DNA from: Nocardiopsis sp. N85
GTDB lineage: Bacteria; Actinomycetota; Actinomycetes; Streptosporangiales; Streptosporangiaceae
Length of the DNA stretch: 64,000 nucleotides
NCBI RefSeq assembly: GCF_028882275.1
Contig: NZ_JARBUT010000013.1
Coordinates: forward strand, 1-64,000
Reading direction: 5' to 3'
Both the position numbers and the translations under genes were made by a program. Of this stretch, positions 48,019-56,377 are shown piece after piece; the first letter of the stretch is position 1, and every line of letters begins with the position of its first letter. The notes under the pieces were generated by a model. That model had not been told where the DNA came from and made no database searches. It saw only the letters and a list, made by a program, of their open reading frames with translations.

Positions 48019-49388
48019 CGTTCGTCCTCCCGGTCCACCCGCAGCTCCCACCGCACCAGCCACCCACCGTTCTCCGTGGGCCCGACGTCCAGTGTCGCGC
48101 CCACGACCTGTGCCCGTTCGCGCATGCCCAGCACGCCCAGCCCCCGATGCTCCCGTTCGGTCACCCGGGAGCCGCCCGCGCCGTTCTCGACCTCCAGCAC
48201 GAAACGGTCCGTCCCGTACCGCAACGACAAGCGCACCCGGGCCCCGGCCGCGTGGTCGCGGGCGTTGGACAGCGACTCCTGCACCACCCGGTAGGCGGTG
48301 ACGTCGGCGATCGGCGCCAACTCATAGGGGTCTCCCTCGCGCACGACGTCGATGTCGGCGCCCAGCTCCCGTTCGGCCGTCACGAGCCGATCGAGGGTCG
48401 CCAGTCCCGGCACCGGGGCGCCCCGGGCCCCCGGTTCGCCCCGGTGGCGCAACCCGCCGCTCTCCTCCTCCGGGTCGCGCAGGGCCCCGACCACCGCCCG
48501 CAGACCGGTGAGGGTCTCCTTGCCCTGCGATCGCACCCAGGCCATCGCCTGCCGGGCCGCGTCGTCGTCGCGCCCGACCAGGCGCTCGGCGGCCCCCGCC
48601 TGCACCACCATGCCGGACAGGTGGTGCGCGGCGATGTCGTGCAACTCCCGGGCCATCCGGGAACGCTCGGCGCGGATGGCCCCCTCCGCGCGTTCGCGCT
48701 GGGCACGGATCTCCTCGGCGGTACGCAGCCTCAACAGGGCGCCATAGCGACGCCGCGTCCCCACGTAGGCGCCGATCAGCGCGGGGAGCAGGTAGGTGGG
48801 GACCCCGGTGGCCAGCAGCGCCGACCGCGACACCAGCCCGCTCTCCACCGACAGCGGAAGATCCAACGGAGGGGCCAGGGCCCCCATGGCCAGGCCCCCG
48901 GCCACACCGTGCAGCAGGATGCCGGCCACGAGGGCCACCGTGAGCCGGAGCGGGGCCAGTCGGAGGCCGCAGGTGTAGGCGGCGATGAACACGGCGAGAC
49001 CCTGGATTCCGACCTCGGGGGGCAGGAGGGCCACGATCAGCACCTGGAACGCCGTGGTCACCAGCAGGCATCCGACCGGGTACCGGCGGCGCACGCACAG
49101 CGCCAAGGACTGCGCGATCATCGCAAAGGTGAGGGCGATCCCCGAGCCCGGGGGGAGTCCCGTCCCCTCCAGCCACTCCAGTGACAGCAGCAACAGCCAG
49201 GTCAGTCCGGCCGAGACCACCCCCACCGTCACGCCCAGGGCGGTATCGCGGGCGAGTTCCCCGCGCAGTCCCACCCGGTTCAACGCCGTGTCGATCCGGG
49301 TCGTCACCGCGGCGAACGGGGAGCCCGGCACCATCCTCGCCGCGAGGTCGTCATCGTTCATCGCCGGGTCTCCCGTCCGTTCGGTCAT
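48015..49388 (-). CDS. Sensor histidine kinase (NarX/DesK-like, HisKA_3)
   Basis: A 457-residue membrane kinase with five or six N-terminal spans (about residues 40-200) and no large external sensor. The phosphorylated His lies in SRMARELHDIAAHHLSGMVV near residue 247; the ATPase lobe has VVQESLSNARDHA (N-box) and GLGVLGMRERAQVV (G-box). ATG 49388 is favoured with GGAG 9 nt upstream; ATG 49361 also has a site. It lies 17 bp from a membrane serine hydrolase gene upstream and overlaps its response regulator, so all three form one operon. Confidence 0.87.
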   Translation of the reverse strand: MTERTGDPAMNDDDLAARMVPGSPFAAVTTRIDTALNRVGLRGELARDTALGVTVGVVSAGLTWLLLLSLEWLEGTGLPPGSGIALTFAMIAQSLALCVRRRYPVGCLLVTTAFQVLIVALLPPEVGIQGLAVFIAAYTCGLRLAPLRLTVALVAGILLHGVAGGLAMGALAPPLDLPLSVESGLVSRSALLATGVPTYLLPALIGAYVGTRRRYGALLRLRTAEEIRAQRERAEGAIRAERSRMARELHDIAAHHLSGMVVQAGAAERLVGRDDDAARQAMAWVRSQGKETLTGLRAVVGALRDPEEESGGLRHRGEPGARGAPVPGLATLDRLVTAERELGADIDVVREGDPYELAPIADVTAYRVVQESLSNARDHAAGARVRLSLRYGTDRFVLEVENGAGGSRVTEREHRGLGVLGMRERAQVVGATLDVGPTENGGWLVRWELRVDREDER

Positions 49389-49405
49389 GGACATGATCTC
49401 CGGGT

Positions 49406-51394
49406 TCAGTACGAGACGTCGAACGCGAGCAGCCCGAAGGTCACCGCGAACCACTGCACGCCGAGCAGGGCCACCAGGACCAGCGCGCCACCGAGGTACC
49501 GCTTCCAGCCGGCGCGGCGGCGGACGTCGTGGACCACGACCCAGGCGGCGGGGAGGATCGCGAGGACCCCGAGCAGTTGCAGCCCCTGGACCGCGCGCAG
49601 GACGGCTTCGGGCACGTCCCGCAACCCCATGAGGGCGGTGACCACCACGGCCCATCCGATGAGGGCCGCCAGGGCGCCGACCACACCGATCCGTGTGAGC
49701 ACCCGGGCGGTGCGACCGGCCCGGTCACGGGCGGGTCGGGAGGCCAGGCGCCGTGTGATCGCGCCGATCGGCCAGGACAGCACCGCGAGGAGCAGGACCA
49801 GCACGCTGGACAACAGGACCGGCGGGGCCAGGGACGTCTCGGGGTCGGCGCGCAGCAGTGTGAACGCCGACGCGAACCCGATGGCCTCGACGCGGTCGCC
49901 GTCCGTCCGCATGGCGAGCAGGCGCTGTCCGCCGACCTCGCGCCACACCCACGGTTCGATCTCCTCGTAGACCGTGGGCGTCATGGTCTCCGGTCCGGGG
50001 GTGACCAGGATGGTGCCGTCGTCGCGGGCCTCCACCCGGGTCGGTCCCAGGACGTTGATCACCGAGAGGAAGGTGCTGTGCATGGTCCGGGAGGCCGTGT
50101 AGGTGCCCTCCGCCATCGCCGCGTGCTCCACGGCCGTGTCCGTCCCGGCCGTGGCGGGGCGCTCGCCCGGCAGGTAGCGGTCGGCGAACCCGTTGACGAC
50201 CGCCTCGCGCAGGCGCAGGCTGTCGATCCCCTCACGACCGCCGCCGTTGAAGGACACGAAGATCCCGGTGCCGTGGTCGGGGTGGATGGACATGTGGGAG
50301 TGGAAGTAGAGGGTGTCGCCGCCGTGGCCGATGACGCGCTGCCCGTTGCGGTCCTCCTCGAAGAACCCCAGTGCCATCCGCTGTCCCTCGGCGAGGGCGC
50401 CCAGGGAATCGGCGTCCAAGGCCGGGGAGTGCATGAGGTCGAGGGTCTCGGGGGCCAGCGGTGCCGTCTCCGCGTCGACCTCGCCCAGGTGAGCGAGCAT
50501 GAAACGGGCCATGTCCGGGGCGGACGTGGTCAGCGCGCCCGCCGGGGCGTCGTCGATGACCTCGAAGGATCCGGCCGGCGAGGTGTCGTTCATGTAGCCG
50601 TTCGCCAGGCGTTCGCCCAGGTCCTCGGGGAGGGGCTGGGCGAAGGTGGAGGAGTCCATGCCGAGCGGTTCGAGGACGGTCTCGTCCACGTACTCGTCGA
50701 ACGGGGTTCCCGAGACCCGCTCGACGATGTACCCGGCGACGGAGTTGCCGTAGTTGGAGTAGGCGGGGACCGTGCCCGGCGGGTACACCTGCTCGGGCGG
50801 GTCCTCGACCAGGTAGGAGCGCAGGTCGGGGACGGCGTCCTCGGGCAGGAACATCCCCTCGATGCGCTCCTCGAAGCCGGGGGTGTGGGTCAGCAGGTGC
50901 CGTAGGGTGACGGGTTCGTCGAACTCGGTCTCCAGGGTGAAGTCGAGGTACTCGTTCACATCGGTGTCCAGGTCCAGGCGGTCCTCCTCCACCAGCCGCA
51001 TCACGGCGGTCGCGGTGAAGAGCTTGGACACCGAGCCCACCCGGAACAGCGTGTCCTCGGCGTCGACCGGCACCGGACCGCCCCCGTCGGAGCCGGTGTC
51101 GGCGTACCCGTAGCCCCGGGCGGTGAGGAGTTCCCCGTCGGCGACGACGGAGACGACGGCGCCGGGGATGCCGGTGTCGGCGAGGGCCGCGGGGAGCAGG
51201 CCGTCGAGCCAGGCGTCGACGTCCCGCTGGGTGAGCTCGGCCGCGGTGGGCGTCGGGATCGGGGGCGCGGGGGTGCCCTGGGCCGCCGGTGCGGCGCAGC
51301 CGGTGGCGAGTACGGCGAGGACGCCCATCGAGGCGGCCAGGGTCACCGTGGTACGGCGCCGGTGCGGCGGTGCGGTGGTCTTCGCGGGGATCAC
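49406..51394 (-). CDS. Membrane-anchored serine hydrolase (class C beta-lactamase/EstB family)
   Basis: A 662-residue exported protein. Signal peptide with lipobox LATGC near residue 33, then a penicillin-binding-type domain with SVSK (nucleophile Ser, residue about 120), YSNYGNS and GHGGDT for KTG, and after about residue 520 four membrane spans (LAPPVLLSSVLVLLLAVLSW and on). It could be a D-aminopeptidase, esterase or beta-lactam-interacting protein at the cell surface. The GTG at 51394 follows GGAGGGG. Coupling to a two-component system suggests it acts in, or reports on, wall stress. Confidence 0.85.
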   Translation of the reverse strand: MIPAKTTAPPHRRRTTVTLAASMGVLAVLATGCAAPAAQGTPAPPIPTPTAAELTQRDVDAWLDGLLPAALADTGIPGAVVSVVADGELLTARGYGYADTGSDGGGPVPVDAEDTLFRVGSVSKLFTATAVMRLVEEDRLDLDTDVNEYLDFTLETEFDEPVTLRHLLTHTPGFEERIEGMFLPEDAVPDLRSYLVEDPPEQVYPPGTVPAYSNYGNSVAGYIVERVSGTPFDEYVDETVLEPLGMDSSTFAQPLPEDLGERLANGYMNDTSPAGSFEVIDDAPAGALTTSAPDMARFMLAHLGEVDAETAPLAPETLDLMHSPALDADSLGALAEGQRMALGFFEEDRNGQRVIGHGGDTLYFHSHMSIHPDHGTGIFVSFNGGGREGIDSLRLREAVVNGFADRYLPGERPATAGTDTAVEHAAMAEGTYTASRTMHSTFLSVINVLGPTRVEARDDGTILVTPGPETMTPTVYEEIEPWVWREVGGQRLLAMRTDGDRVEAIGFASAFTLLRADPETSLAPPVLLSSVLVLLLAVLSWPIGAITRRLASRPARDRAGRTARVLTRIGVVGALAALIGWAVVVTALMGLRDVPEAVLRAVQGLQLLGVLAILPAAWVVVHDVRRRAGWKRYLGGALVLVALLGVQWFAVTFGLLAFDVSY

Positions 51395-51512
51395 GGTCCC
51401 CTCCTTCCGGTGGTGTGATCCCAGCGTCGCGAAACCGACCCCTCCGGCACATCGGGCGCGGATCGGCATTCGGCTTACGACCTTCGGTGGAGGCGGCCCC
51501 ATCGTCGGGTGG

Positions 51513-51552
51513 ATACGACGCCTTGTCGACTCATCGTCCCGTCGACACGGCG
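51513..51552. repeat. Octamer array 8
   Basis: Five 8-bp units in phase (ATACGACG, CCTTGTCG, ACTCATCG, TCCCGTCG, ACACGGCG) between the hydrolase start and the UvrA remnant. Confidence 0.55.
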
Positions 51553-51583
51553 ACCCACCCCCCGGTCCGCCCCGGGGTGGGAT

Positions 51584-52145
51584 GGGCCGGGCCTCACCGG
51601 AGCAGGCCCCGGGCCAGGAGGCGATCGCGCCCCCGGCGATGCTCAGCGACGGGTCGGGGACCAGCGCCGCCTCGGTGACCTCGTACTCGACGCACTCCCC
51701 CCGGCACACGGGACGGGCCCCCGCCGGGGTGTTGGGGGAGGAGGAGTCGGAGTCCGGCCGGTCGGCGCCGGACGGGTGCCGGCCCGGGAGAAGAGCATGC
51801 GCGGCGCGTTGGAGATCATCGTCAGCGCGCCCACCGTGGACCGCCCCGAGGGCACGGAGCGGGTCTGGGTCACGGGGCCACCGCCGGCGGCGGTCCGGCG
51901 ATGTCGTCGACGTCCGGCGCGGGCGGCCGCTGCGACAGGCGGCGCGCGTACGGCGCCACCGACTCCAGGTGGCGGTGCCGGGCCTCGGCGAAGAGGGTGT
52001 CGAGCGCGAGCGAGGACTTGCCGGACCCGGAGATCCCGGTGAACGCGACCCGGGCGTCGCGGGACGGGGGCACGTCCGCGGCGCGCAGGTCGTACACCCG
52101 CGCGCCGCGGACCCGGATGTGGGCGTCGGTGTTCTCCATGGTCAT
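51584..52145 (-). pseudogene. Truncated, twice-frameshifted UvrA paralogue
   Basis: The ATG at 52145 opens a UvrA N-terminus with Walker A FTGISGSGKSSLALDTLFAE and LESVAPYARRLSQRP. After GPPPAVAP the frame shifts near 51875 into TQTRSVPSGRSTVGALTMIS and RMLFSRAGT, and again near 51785 into SSSPNTPAGARPVCRG and VTEAALVPDPSLSIAGGAIA, where it stops matching at ASWPGAC. Only the first quarter or so of a UvrA-like protein remains. The live uvrA should be elsewhere. Confidence 0.8.
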
Positions 52146-52205
52146 GCCCCTACCCTGCCGGACACCACGAAGAGACCGCCGCCGGTCACGGAGGACCCCG
52201 GAGGG

Positions 52206-52511
52206 TCAGCCGGTGTAGTTGGGGTCCTCCTCGATGGGGGAGGCGGGGCCGGCCCAGATCGGCGATCCGTCCGGGTTGAGGCCGGAGGTGTCCCACTCGC
52301 TCGGGTCGTCGGCCTCCTGCCTCGGGTCATCGGGGTCCTGGCCGGGAGAGGGGACCACGGGGTCCGCGGGGTCCTGACCGGGAGAGGGGGTAGCGGTCGG
52401 GGCCGCGGAGACGTCTTCGGAGGGCATCTCGTCCTCGGCGAACGCCGGGGTGGCCCCGAAGAACATCGCGGCCATCGCCGCGGTGATGAGGAGCGTGGAC
52501 TTCACGCGCAT
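52206..52511 (-). CDS. Small secreted Pro/Asp-rich protein
   Basis: A 101-residue exported protein: signal peptide residues 1-24 (ending TPAFAED), then a low-complexity PSPGQDPADP/PSPGQDPDDP repeat and a tail DTSGLNPDGSPIWAGP. No catalytic motif. The ATG at 52511 lies behind AAAGG. It follows the L,D-transpeptidase gene by 68 bp on the same strand and may be a wall-associated accessory. Confidence 0.65.
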   Translation of the reverse strand: MRVKSTLLITAAMAAMFFGATPAFAEDEMPSEDVSAAPTATPSPGQDPADPVVPSPGQDPDDPRQEADDPSEWDTSGLNPDGSPIWAGPASPIEEDPNYTG

Positions 52512-52579
52512 GATCGACCTTTCGTCGTGTGTTCTGAGGCTCTGTGCGGATGGGCGGCGCGTGCGCCGCGCCGGGTGTG

Positions 52580-53329
52580 TCACCCGGTGATCTCGACCGG
52601 GGTTCCGAGCGGAAGTCGCTCGGCCATCCAGGTGATGTCCTCGTTGGACACCCGGATGCAGCCGTGGCTGACCTCGCCGCCCAGCCCCGACTCGTCGTCG
52701 GTGCCGTGCACCGCGAGTTGGCCGGGGCCGCCCGCGAAGGTCTCCAACGTCTCGGAGTGACCGCTGAGGCCGAAGGCGTAGACGCCGTAGGCGCCGTCGG
52801 GGTCCGAGGGCTGGAGCAGTTCGGTGAAGTAGTACTCACCGGGCGGCGTCGGGGTCTCGCTCGTGCCGATACCGATCGGCCCGGTGCGGACCTCCTCCTC
52901 TCCTTCGAGGACGGCGAAGGAGAACTCCGCCATGTCGATCTCCACGCGGTACGCGGTGACGGTGAGTTCGACGTCGTCGGCCTCGATCCAGCCGGTGCCG
53001 CCGTTGGGCCGCACCGGCAGGAGCACCTCCAGCCAGTCGCCCTGGACCTGCTGGACGAGGAACGTGCGGTCAGCGCCGAGATCGTTCGGGCTGGCCAGGG
53101 TGTGCAGCACCGTGTCCCCGCCCGGTTCGGCGAGGACGTCGATCCCGTCCCCGAGGACCGTGGCGATCCGCGCGCCCTTGGTCGCGGTCTCCCCGGTTCC
53201 TGTCGTTCCGGGGTCGGCGCCCCCCTCCTCGGAGGGGGACGAACAGGCTGCGACCGCGGTCAAGGCCACCACGGTGACCAGGGCGGGGAGGGCCCCGAGG
53301 GTTCGTCGGGGCATCAGGGATCGGCGCAT
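52580..53329 (-). CDS. L,D-transpeptidase lipoprotein (YkuD domain)
   Basis: A 249-residue lipoprotein with lipobox LTAVAAC (Cys about 29), an SH3-like middle part (IDVLAEPGGDTVLHTL; DWLEVLLPVRPNGGTGWIEA) and a YkuD domain with catalytic motif SHGCIRVSN and His in LAVHGTDDE. It forms 3-3 peptidoglycan cross-links or attaches proteins to the wall. It diverges from an OmpR-type regulator gene over 212 bp, so it may be that system's target. Confidence 0.88.
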   Translation of the reverse strand: MRRSLMPRRTLGALPALVTVVALTAVAACSSPSEEGGADPGTTGTGETATKGARIATVLGDGIDVLAEPGGDTVLHTLASPNDLGADRTFLVQQVQGDWLEVLLPVRPNGGTGWIEADDVELTVTAYRVEIDMAEFSFAVLEGEEEVRTGPIGIGTSETPTPPGEYYFTELLQPSDPDGAYGVYAFGLSGHSETLETFAGGPGQLAVHGTDDESGLGGEVSHGCIRVSNEDITWMAERLPLGTPVEITG

Positions 53330-53541
53330 GGGAGTCCATCCGGTCGAGAGGGTCCGGCGGGTCTCTCCACGCCGGACGCCATGAAGAGTGTCCGAAGAAT
53401 GTGAAGAACCCGTGTGGCCGTCGTGTGCGTTCCGTGTGGTGACCTGCGGGGACCTCGACGCCGTTCGTCCCCGGGTCGCACTCCGGCCGTACGATCGTCG
53501 GTGTCGAGGCCCTGGAAGCCCGGGAACGGAGGTCCGTCCGC

Positions 53542-54240
53542 GTGTGCGCGCATGTCCTGGTGGCCGAGGACGACATGAACCAGGCCGAGCTGATCCGGCG
53601 CTATCTGGAACACGAGGGGCACACGGTCCGCGTCGTCCACAACGGACGCGCCGTGGTGGAGGAGCACCACCGCGACCGCCCCGACCTGATCGTGATGGAC
53701 GTGATGATGCCGGTCATGAGCGGGTTGGAGGCGTGCCGCGTGCTGCGCGCCGAATCCGACGTGGCGGTGCTGCTGCTCACCGCCCGCTCCACCGAGGAGG
53801 ACCTGCTGACCGGCCTGGACCTGGGCGCGGACGACTACGTCACCAAGCCCTACAGTCCGCGCGAGCTGATGGCGCGGGTGCGCACGCTGCTGCGCCGTTC
53901 GCGCGCGTCCGTCGGACCCGAGGAGCAGGTGCTGAGCGCGGGCCCGATCTCGGTCGACCCGGCGCGGCACACGGTCCTGGTCGACGGAGCGCGGGTGGAG
54001 TGCACCCCCGTGGAGTTCCAACTGCTCCGGGCACTGGCGACCAGGCCGGGCCGCGTGTTGAGCCGGACCCAGTTGCTGGAGCGCATCCACGGCATCAGCG
54101 GGTACATCACCGAGCGCACCATCGATGTCCATGTGAAGAACCTGCGCAGGAAGATCGAACCCGATCCGCGCCGACCGGCCCACCTGGTCACCGTCTACGG
54201 GGTCGGATACAAGCTCGTCGGGTCGGGCCGTGCCGGCTGA
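53542..54240 (+). CDS. OmpR-family response regulator
   Basis: A 232-residue regulator. Receiver with AEDDMNQAEL, phospho-Asp in IVMDVMMPVMSGLEA and Lys in VTKPYSPREL; winged-helix DNA-binding domain with CTPVEFQLLRALATRPGRVL and VHVKNLRRKIEPDP. The GTG at 53542 begins right at the receiver. The next gene, a histidine kinase, starts 11 bp before this stop. Confidence 0.9.
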   Translation: MCAHVLVAEDDMNQAELIRRYLEHEGHTVRVVHNGRAVVEEHHRDRPDLIVMDVMMPVMSGLEACRVLRAESDVAVLLLTARSTEEDLLTGLDLGADDYVTKPYSPRELMARVRTLLRRSRASVGPEEQVLSAGPISVDPARHTVLVDGARVECTPVEFQLLRALATRPGRVLSRTQLLERIHGISGYITERTIDVHVKNLRRKIEPDPRRPAHLVTVYGVGYKLVGSGRAG

Positions 54241-56377
54241 ACGCGGGCCCGGGGAACGGCTCGACCGCGCGCGCGGGGGCTCGCTGCGGCACGGTCTGCT
54301 GTTCCGGCTGCTGTCCGGGTCGATCCTGGTGGCGGTCTGTTCGATCACCGCGACGGCCTGGCTGGCGGTGCAGCGGACGTCGGAGTCGATCACCGTCCAG
54401 CAGGGGGAGACCCTGGCGGTGGACACCCACATCCACGACACCCTGCTCGGCTACGCCGCGACCCACCGGGGGTACTCGGGGGTGGGTGAGACCGTCCGCG
54501 ACCTCGCGGAGGAGACGGGGCGCCGGATCGTCCTGACCACCGAGGGCCGGGCGGTGATCGCCGACTCCGCCGAGGGCTCCCCACCGTTGCCGAGCCGGAT
54601 CTCGTCCGTGGTCGACCCGTTGGCGGTGGACGTGACCCTCGCCGCGGAGGACGGGGACCGCATCGACCCTCGTGCGGTGGGCCCGTTCGCCCTGACCGAC
54701 CACGAGCGCATGGTGCTGCGCGCGAAGGCGGAGGAGGGGGTCGCGTGCCTGGACACGATGTACATGATCCAGGCGGAGGTGGTGACCGCGCCGACCGGCC
54801 GGCCGGCCGTGGACACGCCCCGGGGGGAGATCGGAGAGTCGGCCTGGATCGACTGCGGTCTCGACGCGCTGGACGTTCCCTCCGGCTCCGAGGAGGATGC
54901 GCTGAAGGAGCTGAACGCGAGCGTCACCGACTGCGGCGACCCCTCCGGGACGAGCCGCTTCGAGTACGCGATCGACGGGGCCGCCGGCGCACTCGTGATC
55001 AGGCCCGCCTTCGGGGGGGATCCCGCCTCACCGGCCGGGGACGAGGCCAGGGCGCCCGCGGACCCCGCCGATCCCGACGCGCCGGCCGAACCGACTCCGG
55101 GTGACGGGCGGGGAGCGGGTACGGACGCCGAGCCCGGTGGGGACGAACCGTCCCCACCGGAGGAGTGGGAGGGCTGGAACGCACCGTCCGAACCCACCGC
55201 CGGCGCTCCTTCCGAGGAGGTACCGGAGGCGTTCGTGCCGGACATCCACGAGGACGTCTTCCCCAGCGAGGCCCCCCGATCCGGCCTCGACCCCTCCGGC
55301 GCCTTCAGCGTGCGGATCCCCCCCGAGACCGCCGCCTGCTTCGACACCGCCCGACGCGAACAGCTCGACCCCCATGTGGCGCCCGCCGCGCTGTTGTTCA
55401 TCGACGACCTGTCCGAGGGTCCGGAGTCGGGGCTGTCGTTGTCGCGCGAGGGCGTGCTGCGCGTCGGCGGCATGGCGCTGCTGGTCCTGGTCCTGACCGT
55501 CGTGGTGAGCGCGACCCTGGCGACCCGGCTGCTGCGTCCCGTCCACGCGCTCACCACGGCGGTGCGCCGGATGCGCGCGGGCGAGGAACCGACCCGCGTC
55601 GAGGTCCGCGACTCCGGTGAGATCGGCCGGCTCGCGGAGGCGTTCAACGAGATGACCGAGCACCTGGAGCGGGCCGAGGAACAGCGCAGGGCGATGGTCA
55701 GCGACGTCTCGCACGAGTTGCGGACACCGTTGAGCAACCTGCGCGGCTGGTTGGAGGCCGTGCAGGACGGGGTGGTGGACCCCGAACCCGAGCACCTGGA
55801 GATGCTGGTGGGGGAGACCCTGCTGCTCCAGGCCGTCATCGACGACCTCCAGGATCTGGCCCTGGCCGACGCGGGGCGGCTGCGGCTGTCCCCGGAGCCG
55901 GTGGCGATCGGTCCGCTCATCGATCAGGTCGTCACGGGCCACGGGCTGCGCGCGGAGGAGGCCGGGGTGCGCCTGGTCGACGAGAGCGAGGACATGACCC
56001 TGGTCGCCGACCGGACCCGGCTGCTCCAGGCACTGGGGAACCTCGTCGGCAACGCGGTGCGGCACACCCCGGAGTCCGGCACCGTCACGATCCGGACCCG
56101 CCGCTCGGACGGGGAGGCCGTCATCGAGGTGACCGACACCGGTGTGGGCATCGCCGAGGCGGATCTGCCGTACGTCTTCGAACGGTTCTGGCGGGCCGAC
56201 AAGTCCCGCAACCGGCGTACCGGCGGCAGCGGGCTGGGCCTGGCCATCGTGCGCGGGTTGGTGGAGCTGCACGGCGGCCGGGTGTCGGTGCGCAGCACCG
56301 TGGGCAAGGGCACGACCTTCACGATCCGGCTGCCTTCGGCCGGTCCCCCGGAGCGGGGACCGGCCGGGGAGCGCTAG
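54230..56377 (+). CDS. Sensor histidine kinase with a large acidic extracellular domain
   Basis: A 715-residue two-span kinase. First span about residues 24-45 (LSGSILVAVCSITATAWLAV), second about 418-440 (GMALLVLVLTVVVSATLATR), HAMP, then the dimerisation helix with VSDVSHELRTPLSNLRG and an ATPase lobe with GNLVGNAVRHTPESG and GGSGLGLAIVRGLVELHGG. The sensor, about 370 residues, is long; its middle (about 265-335) is a Pro/Asp/Glu-rich disordered insert (ADPADPDAPAEPTPGDG). Several Cys lie on both sides of it. It pairs with the OmpR regulator upstream. Its last 4 bp overlap the convergent peptidase gene. Confidence 0.88.
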   Translation: MPAERGPGERLDRARGGSLRHGLLFRLLSGSILVAVCSITATAWLAVQRTSESITVQQGETLAVDTHIHDTLLGYAATHRGYSGVGETVRDLAEETGRRIVLTTEGRAVIADSAEGSPPLPSRISSVVDPLAVDVTLAAEDGDRIDPRAVGPFALTDHERMVLRAKAEEGVACLDTMYMIQAEVVTAPTGRPAVDTPRGEIGESAWIDCGLDALDVPSGSEEDALKELNASVTDCGDPSGTSRFEYAIDGAAGALVIRPAFGGDPASPAGDEARAPADPADPDAPAEPTPGDGRGAGTDAEPGGDEPSPPEEWEGWNAPSEPTAGAPSEEVPEAFVPDIHEDVFPSEAPRSGLDPSGAFSVRIPPETAACFDTARREQLDPHVAPAALLFIDDLSEGPESGLSLSREGVLRVGGMALLVLVLTVVVSATLATRLLRPVHALTTAVRRMRAGEEPTRVEVRDSGEIGRLAEAFNEMTEHLERAEEQRRAMVSDVSHELRTPLSNLRGWLEAVQDGVVDPEPEHLEMLVGETLLLQAVIDDLQDLALADAGRLRLSPEPVAIGPLIDQVVTGHGLRAEEAGVRLVDESEDMTLVADRTRLLQALGNLVGNAVRHTPESGTVTIRTRRSDGEAVIEVTDTGVGIAEADLPYVFERFWRADKSRNRRTGGSGLGLAIVRGLVELHGGRVSVRSTVGKGTTFTIRLPSAGPPERGPAGER

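Noticed and set aside
51395-51709. Extension of the serine hydrolase into UvrA-like sequence
   Set aside because: The extra residues are the third frame of the UvrA pseudogene; a strong ribosome site marks the GTG at 51394.
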